Assembly: GCF_002573715.1 (NCBI RefSeq)
Contig: NZ_PDHM01000019.1
Coordinates: forward strand, 62,001-126,000
Direction of reading: 5' to 3'
Length of the DNA: 64,000 bases
Source: Paenibacillus sp. EZ-K15
GTDB taxonomy: Bacteria > Bacillota > Bacilli > Paenibacillales > Paenibacillaceae
The translations under genes and the position numbers were made by a program. How positions within the stretch are numbered: the first letter of the stretch is position 1; every line of letters starts with the position of its first letter. The notes below the pieces were generated by a model that did not search any database, was not told where the DNA came from, and was given only the letters and a program-made list of their open reading frames with translations. Positions 1-8,135 of this stretch are shown in pieces.

Positions 1-10
1 TCTTATTATT

Positions 11-178
11 TTATTTCGTTGCATAAATCGATAGCCACTGAGGAAGCGCTGTAGGGTGAAATGCGGATTCCGGTTGTTTGATGATGTTGGCTATGACCTC
101 TTCGGTCCGATATCCTACATACCACGAATCTGACCATTCATCCCAGGATCTTTTAATGATATCCTCTTGTTCTTTCAT
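11..178 (-). pseudogene. Truncated N-terminus of a SAM-dependent methyltransferase
   Basis: The minus-strand ORF starts at an ATG at 178, 6-7 bases after a strong AAGGAGGT ribosome site. It reads 55 residues and stops at 11. The first 43 residues (starting MKEQEDIIKRSWDEWSDSWY) match, from memory, the N-terminal helical lead of a common Bacillales class I methyltransferase. The glycine-rich SAM motif that should follow is absent, and the last dozen residues look out of frame. I read it as a broken gene or a frameshift at the edge; the rest may lie left of the window. The intact ribosome site suggests recent loss. Confidence 0.5.
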
Positions 179-463
179 CTTGCAACCTCCTTGCCTGCCA
201 AACACAAGCGTTTCATAATTAAACGTATATCGGCTATTATGCTACAACCAAGCCTGACAGGATATGGAGAAATTATATGTAATTGTACTTTACCGACGAA
301 TTTAGGAAACGAGTAAACTAATGAATGCAAGATAGATGTCACTACAAGGCTCCGATCGCCAACAGCCTGCTGAATCACTCTATTTTGCTCTCGTTTCCCG
401 TCCATTTATGCAGCACAAGCGCTGCACTGAAGATGATGAAAATGGCTAGAATCCTTCCATATG

Positions 464-1165
464 CTAAGGCTGCCGCTCGCGTTCCATCGCCTCAAGCGCC
501 TCGAGTTTTTGCCTGTACTGACGTATTAGATCTGGATCGGGCCCATCACGGTGCTTTTCGATGAACGCCTGAAGTGCCAAGCGGTATTCTGAAATGAATG
601 CCGGATTGGTGGGGCTTGTTGCAAGCTGGGCTTCGGCTTTTGCAACTGGTTTCAGGTCTTTATTGAGTACCCACTTCTTCCCATAATCTGACTTGTCGCT
701 CATGATGAGGATATTACCCTCGAAACCTGGAACATATTTGGCAACGAAAACTTCACCCTTGGGCGGAATAAGAATGGCATTGCGCAGTGGATAGATGCTG
801 GCAGACATGGTAGTAAAATTCGTCACCACATCTTGCCCCTCGGAGGTTTTAAGGACTGCTTCGTACTCCCAAACATATTGATCATTGTACAGGGAGTTTG
901 TTTCCTCTGCATAAACAACGACTGCAGTCCCTTCCGTGCCAACGGCGTTAAGAAATAATGCATTTAGGTGATGCGTGAAGAAGATGTTGAACATTGCTGC
1001 CAGAAAGCCTAAAATCGGCAAGATAAAAAACCACTTTCCATGGTTACGCCATATCGATAGGAGGATACCCATGGCAAAGCTGAAGAATAAGATTATCAAA
1101 AATGACCAGATCGGGTGATGCGTGAGGAAATACAAGACGGCCGAGATCATATACATATATATCAC
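464..1165 (-). CDS. Membrane protein of unknown function, N-terminal TM anchor
   Basis: 233 residues. About three hydrophobic segments lie at residues 6-13, 18-38 and 43-66, followed by a soluble domain (about 75-233). That domain is rich in beta-type sequence up to residue 165 and ends in a charged helix with many Arg, Glu and Gln. A GTG at 1165 follows AGAGGA at good spacing; ATG codons at 1156 and 1150 are alternatives. I do not recognise a catalytic motif. The gene stands alone between the methyltransferase remnant and the exonuclease gene, 22 bases downstream of the latter on the same strand, so co-transcription with it is possible. Function unknown. Confidence 0.7.
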   Translation of the reverse strand: MIYMYMISAVLYFLTHHPIWSFLIILFFSFAMGILLSIWRNHGKWFFILPILGFLAAMFNIFFTHHLNALFLNAVGTEGTAVVVYAEETNSLYNDQYVWEYEAVLKTSEGQDVVTNFTTMSASIYPLRNAILIPPKGEVFVAKYVPGFEGNILIMSDKSDYGKKWVLNKDLKPVAKAEAQLATSPTNPAFISEYRLALQAFIEKHRDGPDPDLIRQYRQKLEALEAMERERQP

Positions 1166-1187
1166 TCACTTCCTCTCATGACGCTCC

Positions 1188-1838
1188 TTATATCTGGAAC
1201 CTTTTGACCACGACCTCGTCCTTGAAATGAATATCATGCAGATTCCTTGCCTGGAACTCTTCCAATATGCTTAAAAAAATTCGCCCGATCAATATACTGT
1301 CACCGAGCGCATCATGTCGCTTAAGATCCCGATCATCTATCTTATAGTACTTAATCAAATAATCAGTTGATATGATGCAATCGATATCTGGATGTAAGTA
1401 AGTGAATAGAGCTTTTGTATCCAAACAGCATATATTCATCATGGGAAGGTTGAATCTCTTGCATTCATTCCGCAATAAAGGCAAGTCAAATTCATAGCCT
1501 GCCTGTGTCACCAATATGCTGTCCTTGATAAAGTCGATAAAGCCGCTATAAACCTCGTTAAATCTCGGAGCACGCTCTACATATAGGTTATAAATTCCGG
1601 TAAAACGCTCAACAGCTTCAGGGATGGGTTTTAGAGGCTGAACATACGAGTTGAAAGTTTGGGATTCCTGAACGATACCACTCTCAATGATAACGGAACC
1701 CATCTGCGTAATGTGTTCCGTTTCATGGTTGATTCCCGTCGATTCCAAATCAAATACGCAGTACCTTTGTTTCAAAATATCGTTGACTGCCAAGCCGGAA
1801 ACGGCATATTCCAAATTGGATAGAAAGCGAATCTCCAC
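1188..1838 (-). CDS. DEDDh-family 3'-5' exonuclease (DnaQ-like)
   Basis: 216 residues with the RNase T/DnaQ exonuclease fold. Motif Exo I is FDLEST (D30, E32), Exo II is the YEFDLPLL stretch (D118), and Exo III is RHDALGDS (H175, D180), which gives the complete D-E-D-D-h set for two-metal hydrolysis of a DNA or RNA 3' end. It lacks BRCT, UvrC or polymerase domains, so it is a stand-alone exonuclease like those beside PolC or in repair roles. A GTG start at 1838 is supported by GGAGGGGGATAACC upstream. The substrate cannot be told from sequence. The racemase gene lies 70 bases upstream on the same strand, so the two may form a loose operon. Confidence 0.85.
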   Translation of the reverse strand: MEIRFLSNLEYAVSGLAVNDILKQRYCVFDLESTGINHETEHITQMGSVIIESGIVQESQTFNSYVQPLKPIPEAVERFTGIYNLYVERAPRFNEVYSGFIDFIKDSILVTQAGYEFDLPLLRNECKRFNLPMMNICCLDTKALFTYLHPDIDCIISTDYLIKYYKIDDRDLKRHDALGDSILIGRIFLSILEEFQARNLHDIHFKDEVVVKRFQI

Positions 1839-1907
1839 CGGTTATCCCCCTCCAATTATTGTGCAGCAATCGAAATGCCGCATAAATCCATGCAGACTCC
1901 AGTTACC

Positions 1908-2690
1908 CTACTTCTCTATTTCTCTTTCTCTATAAATGCTCAGTGCCTTCTTCATCTTCTCTGTGTACTCCATGGAGTGGCACGAATTTAATAGCTTAAC
2001 ATCCTGACGCCCGCTGGAGCTGAGCAGATCCTTGTCACTTAATACCTGAATGAGCCTGTTCACGGTTCCTTTACTGCCATCTATCATGCGAATGTGATCC
2101 GGCAGCAGATCGGATAAGATTCTTTTGTAAAATGGATAGTGGGTACAGCCCAAGACGATGGTTCCATACTCATTCATATCGAAGGATTCGAATTGCTTGG
2201 TAAAGTAAGCATTCATGACCTTTTGATCGAAATTCAATGCTTCACAGTGCTCTACCAACTCGGGCAGAGGCAGGGAGTCCACGATATGCATGCTATCGAC
2301 TCGTCGAACCAGATCCCTGTACTTCGATTCCTTTAAGGTCAGCGGCGTGGCAAGCACCAGGATTCGCTTCCCGCTGGAACGATTGATTTCGACGGCCGGT
2401 TTTACGGCCGGCTCCATCCCGATAACCGGGATCGGATAAGCCTTTCTCAGATCGGAGATCGCCATGCTTGTAGCCGTGTTGCATGCAACGACAATGGCTT
2501 TGACTTCTTCCTTCATGATCGTTTCCATCGCATGATGGATGTAAGATTTCACGTCTTCCTTGGCTTTGGTACCATATGGCACATGGAGGGTGTCCGCATA
2601 AAACAAAAAGTCTTCATGTGGCAGCTCCTTCATAGCCGCCGATAACACCGTTAAACCGCCTAAACCTGAATCAAAAAAAGCTATTCTCAT
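1908..2690 (-). CDS. murI: Glutamate racemase
   Basis: 260 residues from the ATG at 2690 (AGGTG six bases upstream; the ORF also extends to a GTG at 2699). This is a cofactor-independent aspartate/glutamate racemase converting L- to D-glutamate for peptidoglycan. Visible family signatures are the N-terminal FFDSGLGGL (residues 5-13), the substrate loop YADTLHVPYG (31-40), the first catalytic cysteine in VACNTATS (C70) and the second in LGCTHYP (C182). Length and motif spacing are normal for MurI/RacE. The protein is cytoplasmic. No operon partner upstream; the exonuclease gene follows downstream. Confidence 0.95.
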   Translation of the reverse strand: MRIAFFDSGLGGLTVLSAAMKELPHEDFLFYADTLHVPYGTKAKEDVKSYIHHAMETIMKEEVKAIVVACNTATSMAISDLRKAYPIPVIGMEPAVKPAVEINRSSGKRILVLATPLTLKESKYRDLVRRVDSMHIVDSLPLPELVEHCEALNFDQKVMNAYFTKQFESFDMNEYGTIVLGCTHYPFYKRILSDLLPDHIRMIDGSKGTVNRLIQVLSDKDLLSSSGRQDVKLLNSCHSMEYTEKMKKALSIYREREIEK

Positions 2691-2829
2691 GTTTTTCACC
2701 TATTATTGTATGTTTTTCTGTCAGCATCCTTACGTAAATATCCTTATACATTATACTCCACTACTACGATCTTCGCAGGGCCATCTGTACGATTGGAATC
2801 GTAAGTGGATCAGGTTTAAAATACAGAAC

Positions 2830-2863
2830 GACCCAGCCTTATTGTAATCTCAGAGGCCGGGTC
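2830..2863. terminator. Hairpin between murI and the MidA-like gene
   Basis: Arms GACCC-AGCC and GGCC-GGGTC (one mismatch pair) close a 16-base loop. It lies in the 240-base gap upstream of murI and downstream of the next minus-strand gene. No long T-run follows on either strand, so it may be a weak terminator or a leader structure of murI. Confidence 0.35.
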
Positions 2864-2892
2864 GCGTGCGTCGTTTCTATGCAATTCTGAGA

Positions 2893-2934
2893 AAAACACG
2901 TAACTTCCTTCGAACATTAAGAAATGCGTGTTTT
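2893..2934 (-). terminator. Rho-independent terminator of the MidA-like gene
   Basis: On the minus strand, arms AAAACACG and CGTGTTTT enclose an inner CTT/AAG stem, and the stem ends in TTTTTC. It overlaps the stop codon of the gene that ends at 2933. Confidence 0.6.
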
Positions 2935-4483
2935 ACTCAAAACATTTCAACAGTGCCAAGGCCTCTTCATGATCGGGTTCCAGAACAAGCGCCTCACGCG
3001 TGTATTCCAAAGCCTCCTCGTCAAGACCAAGCTCATAGCAGCAGATCGCCAAGCAATATAAAACCGTTGGCACCGGCTCGTCTTCATCCGTCTCCACGGA
3101 TTCCTTCAGGAAGAACCTCGCATCCTCGTACATATCCATCTCGAACAGCACCAGCCCCGCGTCCAATGCCAGATCATAACGCTGTTCCATCACATAGTAC
3201 GATGACCACATCTTATATATGCCTGTTCGGATATCCAGCATTTCTTCGTCATTGGCATCCGGCAGCAGATTCGAGATGCGCTTCGCGCTTTGAATGAAGA
3301 ACTCGGCGTCATATCCGCCCAAACGCCAAAAAGACAAAATTTGCTGCATACCCATGCTCTCAATATTCCGGTCGATCCATTCCTTCATACTGAAGAATTC
3401 ATCCGGTCCGAAGCGTTCGATAAATTGGCGGTAAGCGATCCGAGTATTGGCATAACTCGTCGGTGCTTCCAGCATGAGGATACAGCCAACGTTAATATTT
3501 TTATAATGCTGCGTGGGGAAAATCGCCTCTGCGCCCCTTTGCTCAAACACATGCTGAAACGCATGATAATTTGCTGTTAAAGAGAAGCTGCCATGGAAAA
3601 TTAATTGCGGCGGTTCGGCGAACTTCCAATTATCGATATGATGATCTCCTTTATCCGCTGTGAGAAGCATGAAACCCGACGTTGATAACTGATTCAGACG
3701 CTCCATGCAGGTCAAACCCACCTCTGGAAACAGGATATGCGAATCCTCCAGCTCTTGCTGGTAGTGGGCAATCACATCGCGGTACGGGTAGGTGTCCTCC
3801 TCGAATCTGGGTGCACGGCGGTGCTCGTATGCCAGTTTCATTCGTTCCAGTACTTCAGCTGGCTTGAGCTTGTTGTGCTGCTCCGGAAATTCGATGACAA
3901 CATCGCTCTCATAAATCTTGCCTTCCCCCACATAGATAAGTTCTTGCGGAATGCCGTCAAAAAAGTAGTTAGCGACAACCAGCAGCGGCTGCTTCAGATC
4001 TCCAGGACGTATCGTTGTCTTCGATACTACCAGGTTCAATTCTGTGTCATGCACGGCATCGAACCTCGCGAAGTCCAGCAGTCCCTGCTCAATATAGGAT
4101 TGCATGGCAGGATGTTGATTCCATGCTGTAACATTTTTAATCGGCAGATCGGTCATGACATAGCGGAAAGGGGGCAGTGCTATACCCGCAAAATCTCTCA
4201 GCTCGCACAGCTTGTGCAGCACATGATAACCGAGGCGCCCGGCTCCGGCTCCCAATTCCAGAATTGTTACAGTTTCGGTGAGATCACCTTGATCGGCGCG
4301 GTCCCGAAGGAATCCGAATATAATTTCGGCGTAAGCTGTAGCAATCATAGGGTTGCTCGTAATATACTGCGGAACCTGATCATTATTCCAGGCTTTCATC
4401 CCCAGTTCTTCGTAATAATTCCGCTGTAGTTCCCAAATGGGTGCTTCACTGTAACGGAAGCGTTGTTGAATATTGTCCGTCAT
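2933..4483 (-). CDS. MidA-like SAM methyltransferase with C-terminal TPR
   Basis: 516 residues from the ATG at 4483 (a longer reading to 4510 is possible; neither start has a strong ribosome site). The N-terminal half carries SAM motif I, ILELGAGAGRLG (about 74-85), and the block LLVVANYFFDGIPQELIYV (about 170-190), which resembles the NEFFDALP motif of the MidA/NDUFAF7 arginine-methyltransferase family. The C-terminal 70 residues form two TPR-like helical pairs with the usual small/aromatic pattern (LYCLAICCYELGLDEEALEY). No signal peptide. A MidA-type catalytic domain joined to a TPR suggests methylation of a protein partner held by the TPR. Family assignment is from motifs only. Confidence 0.7.
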   Translation of the reverse strand: MTDNIQQRFRYSEAPIWELQRNYYEELGMKAWNNDQVPQYITSNPMIATAYAEIIFGFLRDRADQGDLTETVTILELGAGAGRLGYHVLHKLCELRDFAGIALPPFRYVMTDLPIKNVTAWNQHPAMQSYIEQGLLDFARFDAVHDTELNLVVSKTTIRPGDLKQPLLVVANYFFDGIPQELIYVGEGKIYESDVVIEFPEQHNKLKPAEVLERMKLAYEHRRAPRFEEDTYPYRDVIAHYQQELEDSHILFPEVGLTCMERLNQLSTSGFMLLTADKGDHHIDNWKFAEPPQLIFHGSFSLTANYHAFQHVFEQRGAEAIFPTQHYKNINVGCILMLEAPTSYANTRIAYRQFIERFGPDEFFSMKEWIDRNIESMGMQQILSFWRLGGYDAEFFIQSAKRISNLLPDANDEEMLDIRTGIYKMWSSYYVMEQRYDLALDAGLVLFEMDMYEDARFFLKESVETDEDEPVPTVLYCLAICCYELGLDEEALEYTREALVLEPDHEEALALLKCFE

Positions 4484-4720
4484 TCTATATAACCCTGCTC
4501 TCTGTATCATTAAAGTACACTCTGATGATGTGCATGCTCATATGCACCGGTCGACCAAGAACGTCTATTGAATCGTACCATATAACTTGGTTCTACCCAA
4601 ACCTTCTGATGATAAAATCCCGTGTATAAGCTTGAGCTTGATGGCAGATTCGCCATTCTTAGGCGTATAGGCACCTTTCCTTCCACACCCTAATATAGTG
4701 TAGGAGAACAGAAGGGCGGG

Positions 4721-5533
4721 ATGTGCATGGGTACGAGCATAGAACGAGAACAATGGGCCATTTTCTTGGCAGCGATCTGCGGACAGACCTATACACAATT
4801 CACCAATACGGACGGCTCATTTGTCCTTCCGCTAAATTATTCGCTTTATGACACCATTGAGGCGAACTCCTTAATCAGCGTGTCCGAGCGCTTTGGGTTT
4901 ATTCTAGAATCACCGGATGAAATTATTATCGCCTTTCGGGGCACCAGTTCAACGACAAACTGGATCTCAGATGCCATCGCCTCCCAAAAAAACTTCAAAT
5001 ATATTAAGGACTCTTCTCTCACACACCGCGGTTTCACTAACATCTACGCCTCTGCTCGCGGCCAGATTATGTCGGCACTTAACCAACTTCCTACCCACAA
5101 GACACTGTTCATTACCGGCCACAGCCTTGGAGGAGCGCTCGCAACCTTATGCGCAGTCGATGCAGCCGCCAACACGGACCACCAATCCCCTTATGTATTT
5201 ACCTATGGGTCCCCTCGTGTGGGCGATCCCGATTTTGCCAAGGCCTTTGCCAAATATGTTCGAAGCAGCTGCCGCATCGCGAACCTGTTCGACGTCGTAA
5301 CGCACGCCCCGCCTCATATCTACAAGATGCCAAAACGAGAGAAGAAATACTATTATAGCCATGTGCATACCCAATGGCCCTTGACCTTCCAGAATGGGTC
5401 GGTGAGCGGCAATCATGTGATCGGAAGTTATTATACGGAGCTTGCCAAGCTCCAGCCGCAATTTGCCGAACGCTTAAGTTCGACGAATCCCGAGTTCTGT
5501 CCGGTTGTAGAATCACCATTGGAGAAGGTGTAA
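4721..5533 (+). CDS. Class 3 lipase (alpha/beta hydrolase)
   Basis: 270 residues, lipase_3 family. The nucleophile elbow is ITGHSLGGAL with S135, the acid is probably D191 (NLFDVVTHAPP), and the base H232 (GNHVIGSYY); order and spacing fit the family. The oxyanion-side block IIIAFRGTSS (about 68-77) is also typical. There is no signal peptide or lipobox, so the enzyme should be cytoplasmic or leave by a non-Sec route, unlike most secreted lipases. A second in-frame ATG at 4727 is possible; AGAAGGGCGGG lies just upstream. It is the only plus-strand gene in the first 25 kb apart from possible RNAs. Confidence 0.88.
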   Translation: MCMGTSIEREQWAIFLAAICGQTYTQFTNTDGSFVLPLNYSLYDTIEANSLISVSERFGFILESPDEIIIAFRGTSSTTNWISDAIASQKNFKYIKDSSLTHRGFTNIYASARGQIMSALNQLPTHKTLFITGHSLGGALATLCAVDAAANTDHQSPYVFTYGSPRVGDPDFAKAFAKYVRSSCRIANLFDVVTHAPPHIYKMPKREKKYYYSHVHTQWPLTFQNGSVSGNHVIGSYYTELAKLQPQFAERLSSTNPEFCPVVESPLEKV

Positions 5534-5558
5534 GCATATTTTTCGGATCATAAAAGAA

Positions 5559-5587
5559 AGCGGATTTCCCTGAGAAAGGAATCCGCT
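5559..5587. terminator. Convergent terminator after the lipase gene
   Basis: Arms AGCGGATTTCC and GGAATCCGCT close an 8-base loop; a T-rich tail follows on the plus strand and a TTTCTTTTA tail on the minus strand. It sits between the lipase (plus) and the PIG-L gene (minus), so it can serve both. Confidence 0.7.
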
Positions 5588-5617
5588 CTGTTTATTTCTG
5601 ATCTAATCACGAAAAGA

Positions 5618-6454
5618 TTACACATGAGTACCCGTTAACATCGGGAACAAAATCTTCATTTCAGCTTCATTCGGTCTTCTGCCATAATCAGCAATTTCGA
5701 AAGGCTCTGCATATTGTACGCTGGCTGCATGGCCTTGGCCATATTGCTTCGCAAGTGAAGGCAGCATTTCGTCCGAGACGCTCAAGAACCGATCCCAATA
5801 CTTCAGAATAAAGTCCCGCTTCTCTTCCCAGGTATTCGGTACCGCATCCAAGAAACCGCCCTGCCAAGGTGCAAACTCATAGAATTGGGAAGCGTGGGCA
5901 TCACAGGCCAGCAATTTCTTCTCGATGACGCTTCCTGCATCGAAGACAATATCCGATTGATACGTCGCCCGTGCCGCATAATCCGGCATCAGCAGAAATA
6001 TCGGCGATTTCTTCAATGACGGCACTTCAGGGACGGCATTCGGTACGTTCGCAACAAAATCTGCCGCATCCCGCACTACCTTCCCGACATTGCGGTTATC
6101 CACATGACCGGGACCGTCCGGATGGAACGTAATGACGATATCAGCCTCCCAGCCACGAATTTGACGGATCACTTCCTTGCGTACTTCGGGCGTTGGCATC
6201 AATTCGCCATCGGGAATGGGCAGGACGACGTATTCCAGTACCCCAAGACGTTTTGCTGCCTCATGCGCTTCTTGAATCCGACGTTCGACCAGCTGCTGCC
6301 CACTCATTTCATAATGACCACAGCATCCATCGGTTAACGTTACGAACTTCACCCGATGACCCATCTCTGCGTAAGCTGCCGAGATCGCGCCAGCATAGAT
6401 TTCAGGTTCATCCGGATGCGCTGCAATGACAATCACATTGAGAATTTTAGACAT
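5618..6454 (-). CDS. PIG-L family deacetylase
   Basis: 278 residues from the ATG at 6454, chosen because AAGGAGGAAGCAGCAG precedes it. PIG-L/LmbE zinc-dependent N-deacetylases act on GlcNAc-type substrates. The metal site is visible as AAHPDE (H13, D15, E16) and the downstream HVDNRNVG block (H117, D119), which is the usual HxDH with Asn in place of the second His. Length exceeds the approximately 230-residue bacillithiol enzyme BshB, so I do not call it BshB. It likely removes an acetyl group from a sugar or a sugar conjugate. The VOC gene lies 53 bases upstream on the same strand and may be co-transcribed. Confidence 0.85.
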   Translation of the reverse strand: MSKILNVIVIAAHPDEPEIYAGAISAAYAEMGHRVKFVTLTDGCCGHYEMSGQQLVERRIQEAHEAAKRLGVLEYVVLPIPDGELMPTPEVRKEVIRQIRGWEADIVITFHPDGPGHVDNRNVGKVVRDAADFVANVPNAVPEVPSLKKSPIFLLMPDYAARATYQSDIVFDAGSVIEKKLLACDAHASQFYEFAPWQGGFLDAVPNTWEEKRDFILKYWDRFLSVSDEMLPSLAKQYGQGHAASVQYAEPFEIADYGRRPNEAEMKILFPMLTGTHV

Positions 6455-6507
6455 CTGCTGCTTCCTCCTTGTAGTTACTTGAATATACGATCGATATGAT
6501 ATACCGA

Positions 6508-6930
6508 TTACTTCGTTCGTTTCATCAATGGATGATCTTCCTTCAACTCCAGCAAATCCCACAGATTGCCGTATAAATCCTTGAATACCGCCACCATACC
6601 GTAATCCGCTTCTTTGGGCTCTCTTACAAACTCGATCCCCCGCGATACCATTTCACGATAATCTCTCCAGAAATCATCCGTATTCAAGAATAGGAACACC
6701 CTGCCGCCCGACTGGTTGCCTATAAATGGTTCTTGCTCCGGCTTGGACGCCTTGGCAAGCAATATCGTCGTGCCAACCGAGCCGGGAGGTGCTACGACCA
6801 CCCAACGCTTATCTTGTTCAGGCTGGTATGTATCTTCAATCAAGGTGAAATTCAGCTTCTCGGTATAAAATGCGATGGCCTCATCATAGTCCTTCACGAC
6901 TAAGGCGATATGGACAATGGATTGTATCAT
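6508..6930 (-). CDS. VOC (glyoxalase/bleomycin resistance) family protein
   Basis: 140 residues from the ATG at 6930, which follows GGAGGGAGAGAGAAC. Two beta-alpha-beta-beta-beta modules are visible: one starting HIALVVKDYDEAIAFYTEKL (about 6-25) and one ending in FKDLYGNLWDLLE (about 118-130). Candidate metal ligands are the N-terminal His and the C-terminal Glu in DLLEL. Members include glyoxalases, dioxygenases and drug-binding proteins; the sequence alone does not pick one. It probably shares a transcript with the PIG-L gene downstream. Confidence 0.82.
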   Translation of the reverse strand: MIQSIVHIALVVKDYDEAIAFYTEKLNFTLIEDTYQPEQDKRWVVVAPPGSVGTTILLAKASKPEQEPFIGNQSGGRVFLFLNTDDFWRDYREMVSRGIEFVREPKEADYGMVAVFKDLYGNLWDLLELKEDHPLMKRTK

Positions 6931-7244
6931 GTTCTCTCTCCCTCCGATATGATTGTTCAATTCTTGTACGATCATCATGAAGTTCCCGTCCGGGAGCTGT
7001 ACATCTCCCATAAGGACCGAATCCGAAAGGTCCGGAAGCAAGCCTTCTACCGATTTTTAATGATGTTATCGCTTGACCAGATTTCCACCGAGTCTTGATC
7101 TGCCCCATGAATCAACTAGGTATACAAGTGATCGAATATCATCAGATCGGTTTTATACTTTTTCTTCTCCGATGCGATATATCCCTTCTCGTTAACAGCC
7201 ATATCGTAATTTCGATTTTTATATGCATTCTCTTGTCCTAACCT

Positions 7245-7273
7245 TTGATGCATATTTTGATTTATGATATTAT
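7245..7273 (+). promoter_or_regulatory. Promoter of a probable antisense RNA
   Basis: TTGATG (7245-7250), 17-base spacer, TATTAT (7268-7273). It points towards the 3' end of the minus-strand toxin gene. A transcript starting near 7280 would begin with the 7286-7310 hairpin and end at the 7359-7405 terminator. Confidence 0.5.
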
Positions 7274-7279
7274 ATATGT

Positions 7280-7405
7280 AATAAAGACCAAGTGCTGTGA
7301 ACACTTGGTCAGTACAATTGGCTTGGATGGTTTATTCCCTCCTAAGTCATTCAGGAACAAAAACCCACCTTCGGCGCGTAACCTTTGGGTGGGTTTTTAC
7401 TTTTT
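7280..7405 (+). ncRNA. Candidate antisense RNA opposite the toxin gene's 3' end
   Basis: About 125 bases bounded by the promoter at 7245-7273 and a terminator at 7359-7405. Its first element is a perfect 9-bp stem (GACCAAGTG at 7286-7294 and CACTTGGTC at 7302-7310). It contains no convincing ORF. Its last part is complementary to the terminal codons and 3' UTR of the 7397-7492 gene, the geometry of RatA against TxpA in Bacillus. Existence of the RNA is inferred. Confidence 0.4.
7359..7405. terminator. Bidirectional terminator shared by toxin and antisense transcripts
   Basis: Arms AAAACCCACC (7360-7369) and GGTGGGTTTT (7388-7397) close an 18-base loop. The plus strand continues TTTTTACTTTTTC and the minus strand TTTTTGTTCC. 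The stop codon of the small minus-strand gene lies inside the right arm. Confidence 0.7.
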
Positions 7406-7492
7406 CTTGTTATTATTATTAATGTATGTTAAAAGAGCAAGAATGAACCATCCAAATAGAAACATAATCGTTAATGCATCCTTTACCTCCAT
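7397..7492 (-). CDS. Holin-like toxin peptide (type I toxin-antitoxin)
   Basis: 31 residues, starting MEVKDALTIMFLFGWFIL and ending in a short Asn run and KKK. It has one transmembrane helix (about 6-22) and a basic tail. The pattern ALTxM-x2-FG-x-FI-x2-L followed by lysines is that of the Hol_Tox family of putative holin-like toxins in Bacillus and Paenibacillus. The ATG at 7492 follows a perfect AAAGGAGGTGAAGCC site, and a promoter lies 57 bases upstream. Such peptides depolarise the membrane when overproduced and are held down by an antisense RNA; an opposing promoter and terminator are present here. Family call is from pattern memory. Confidence 0.72.
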   Translation of the reverse strand: MEVKDALTIMFLFGWFILALLTYINNNNKKK

Positions 7493-7548
7493 GGCTTCAC
7501 CTCCTTTCGAAGGGAAACCATGCCCACCCAAGATTCAATTGTAGTTAT

Positions 7549-7577
7549 ATTTTACCTTTCTTTTGCTCGGCGTACAA
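7549..7577 (-). promoter_or_regulatory. Promoter of the holin-like toxin gene
   Basis: On the minus strand, TTGTAC (7577-7572), 17-base spacer and TAAAAT (7554-7549). The leader of about 50 bases ends in the strong ribosome site of the 7397-7492 gene. Confidence 0.55.
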
Positions 7578-8135
7578 GTGTTCCTATATGTCAAAAATAG
7601 ATCCTCACTTGACCAAGTCCGATAAACTGAAAGACATATATCTCAGATATCGCCCTGCCTCTCCGATAATAATTACATGATTATTTCTAATTCCGTCAGA
7701 TTCTTTATGATGTAACCGGGTTGTATATGAATCCGGCATCATTTTGTTCATGTGTTTGACCCAAATGGCTCGGATTCCCAGTGTTATTAACGGGTTCAAT
7801 TAGGTTGCGGCGGCTCAACCGAGTTAGCGGACTGAATTAATTCTTGCTTATCTAACTAAGGCTGTCCTCCATTAAGAAAATATACAAATCTATACGTTAA
7901 GCCTTTATTTCTCCACCATAATGATTGACCAACATCATCTTCCTCATAATATCCTTGAATGCCATGATCCAGAGCGTGGCTTGTCTTCCCTCTGGCAATG
8001 GATGGTTGACTGTATATCTGGTCAGACTCATCATAAGTAATGATTAAATTATAAAGCTGCAATGGCATTAACGAATCATTAATCTGGCATCAAGAGCGGA
8101 ACGCATGGATGATATTAGACTCAGCTTAACTACTC
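7578..8135. other. Gap between toxin unit and GNAT gene, little recognisable
   Basis: Two minus-strand open frames lie here (7605-7799, 64 codons; 7856-8068, 70 codons). The second, ending GLTYRFVYFLNGGQP, has protein-like composition but no ribosome site and may be the 3' end of a lost gene. I see no RNA or repeat. Confidence 0.3.

Noticed and set aside
3737..4429. Plus-strand 230-codon frame
   Set aside because: Lies wholly opposite the MidA-like gene, has no ribosome site and a composition typical of an antisense shadow.
6910..7098. Plus-strand frame opposite the VOC gene start
   Set aside because: No ribosome site or domain; it overlaps the VOC gene's own ribosome site.
7116..7304. 62-codon minus-strand frame next to the toxin unit
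   Set aside because: No ribosome site; it overlaps the antisense promoter and hairpin, and the composition is low-complexity Lys/Tyr/Asn.
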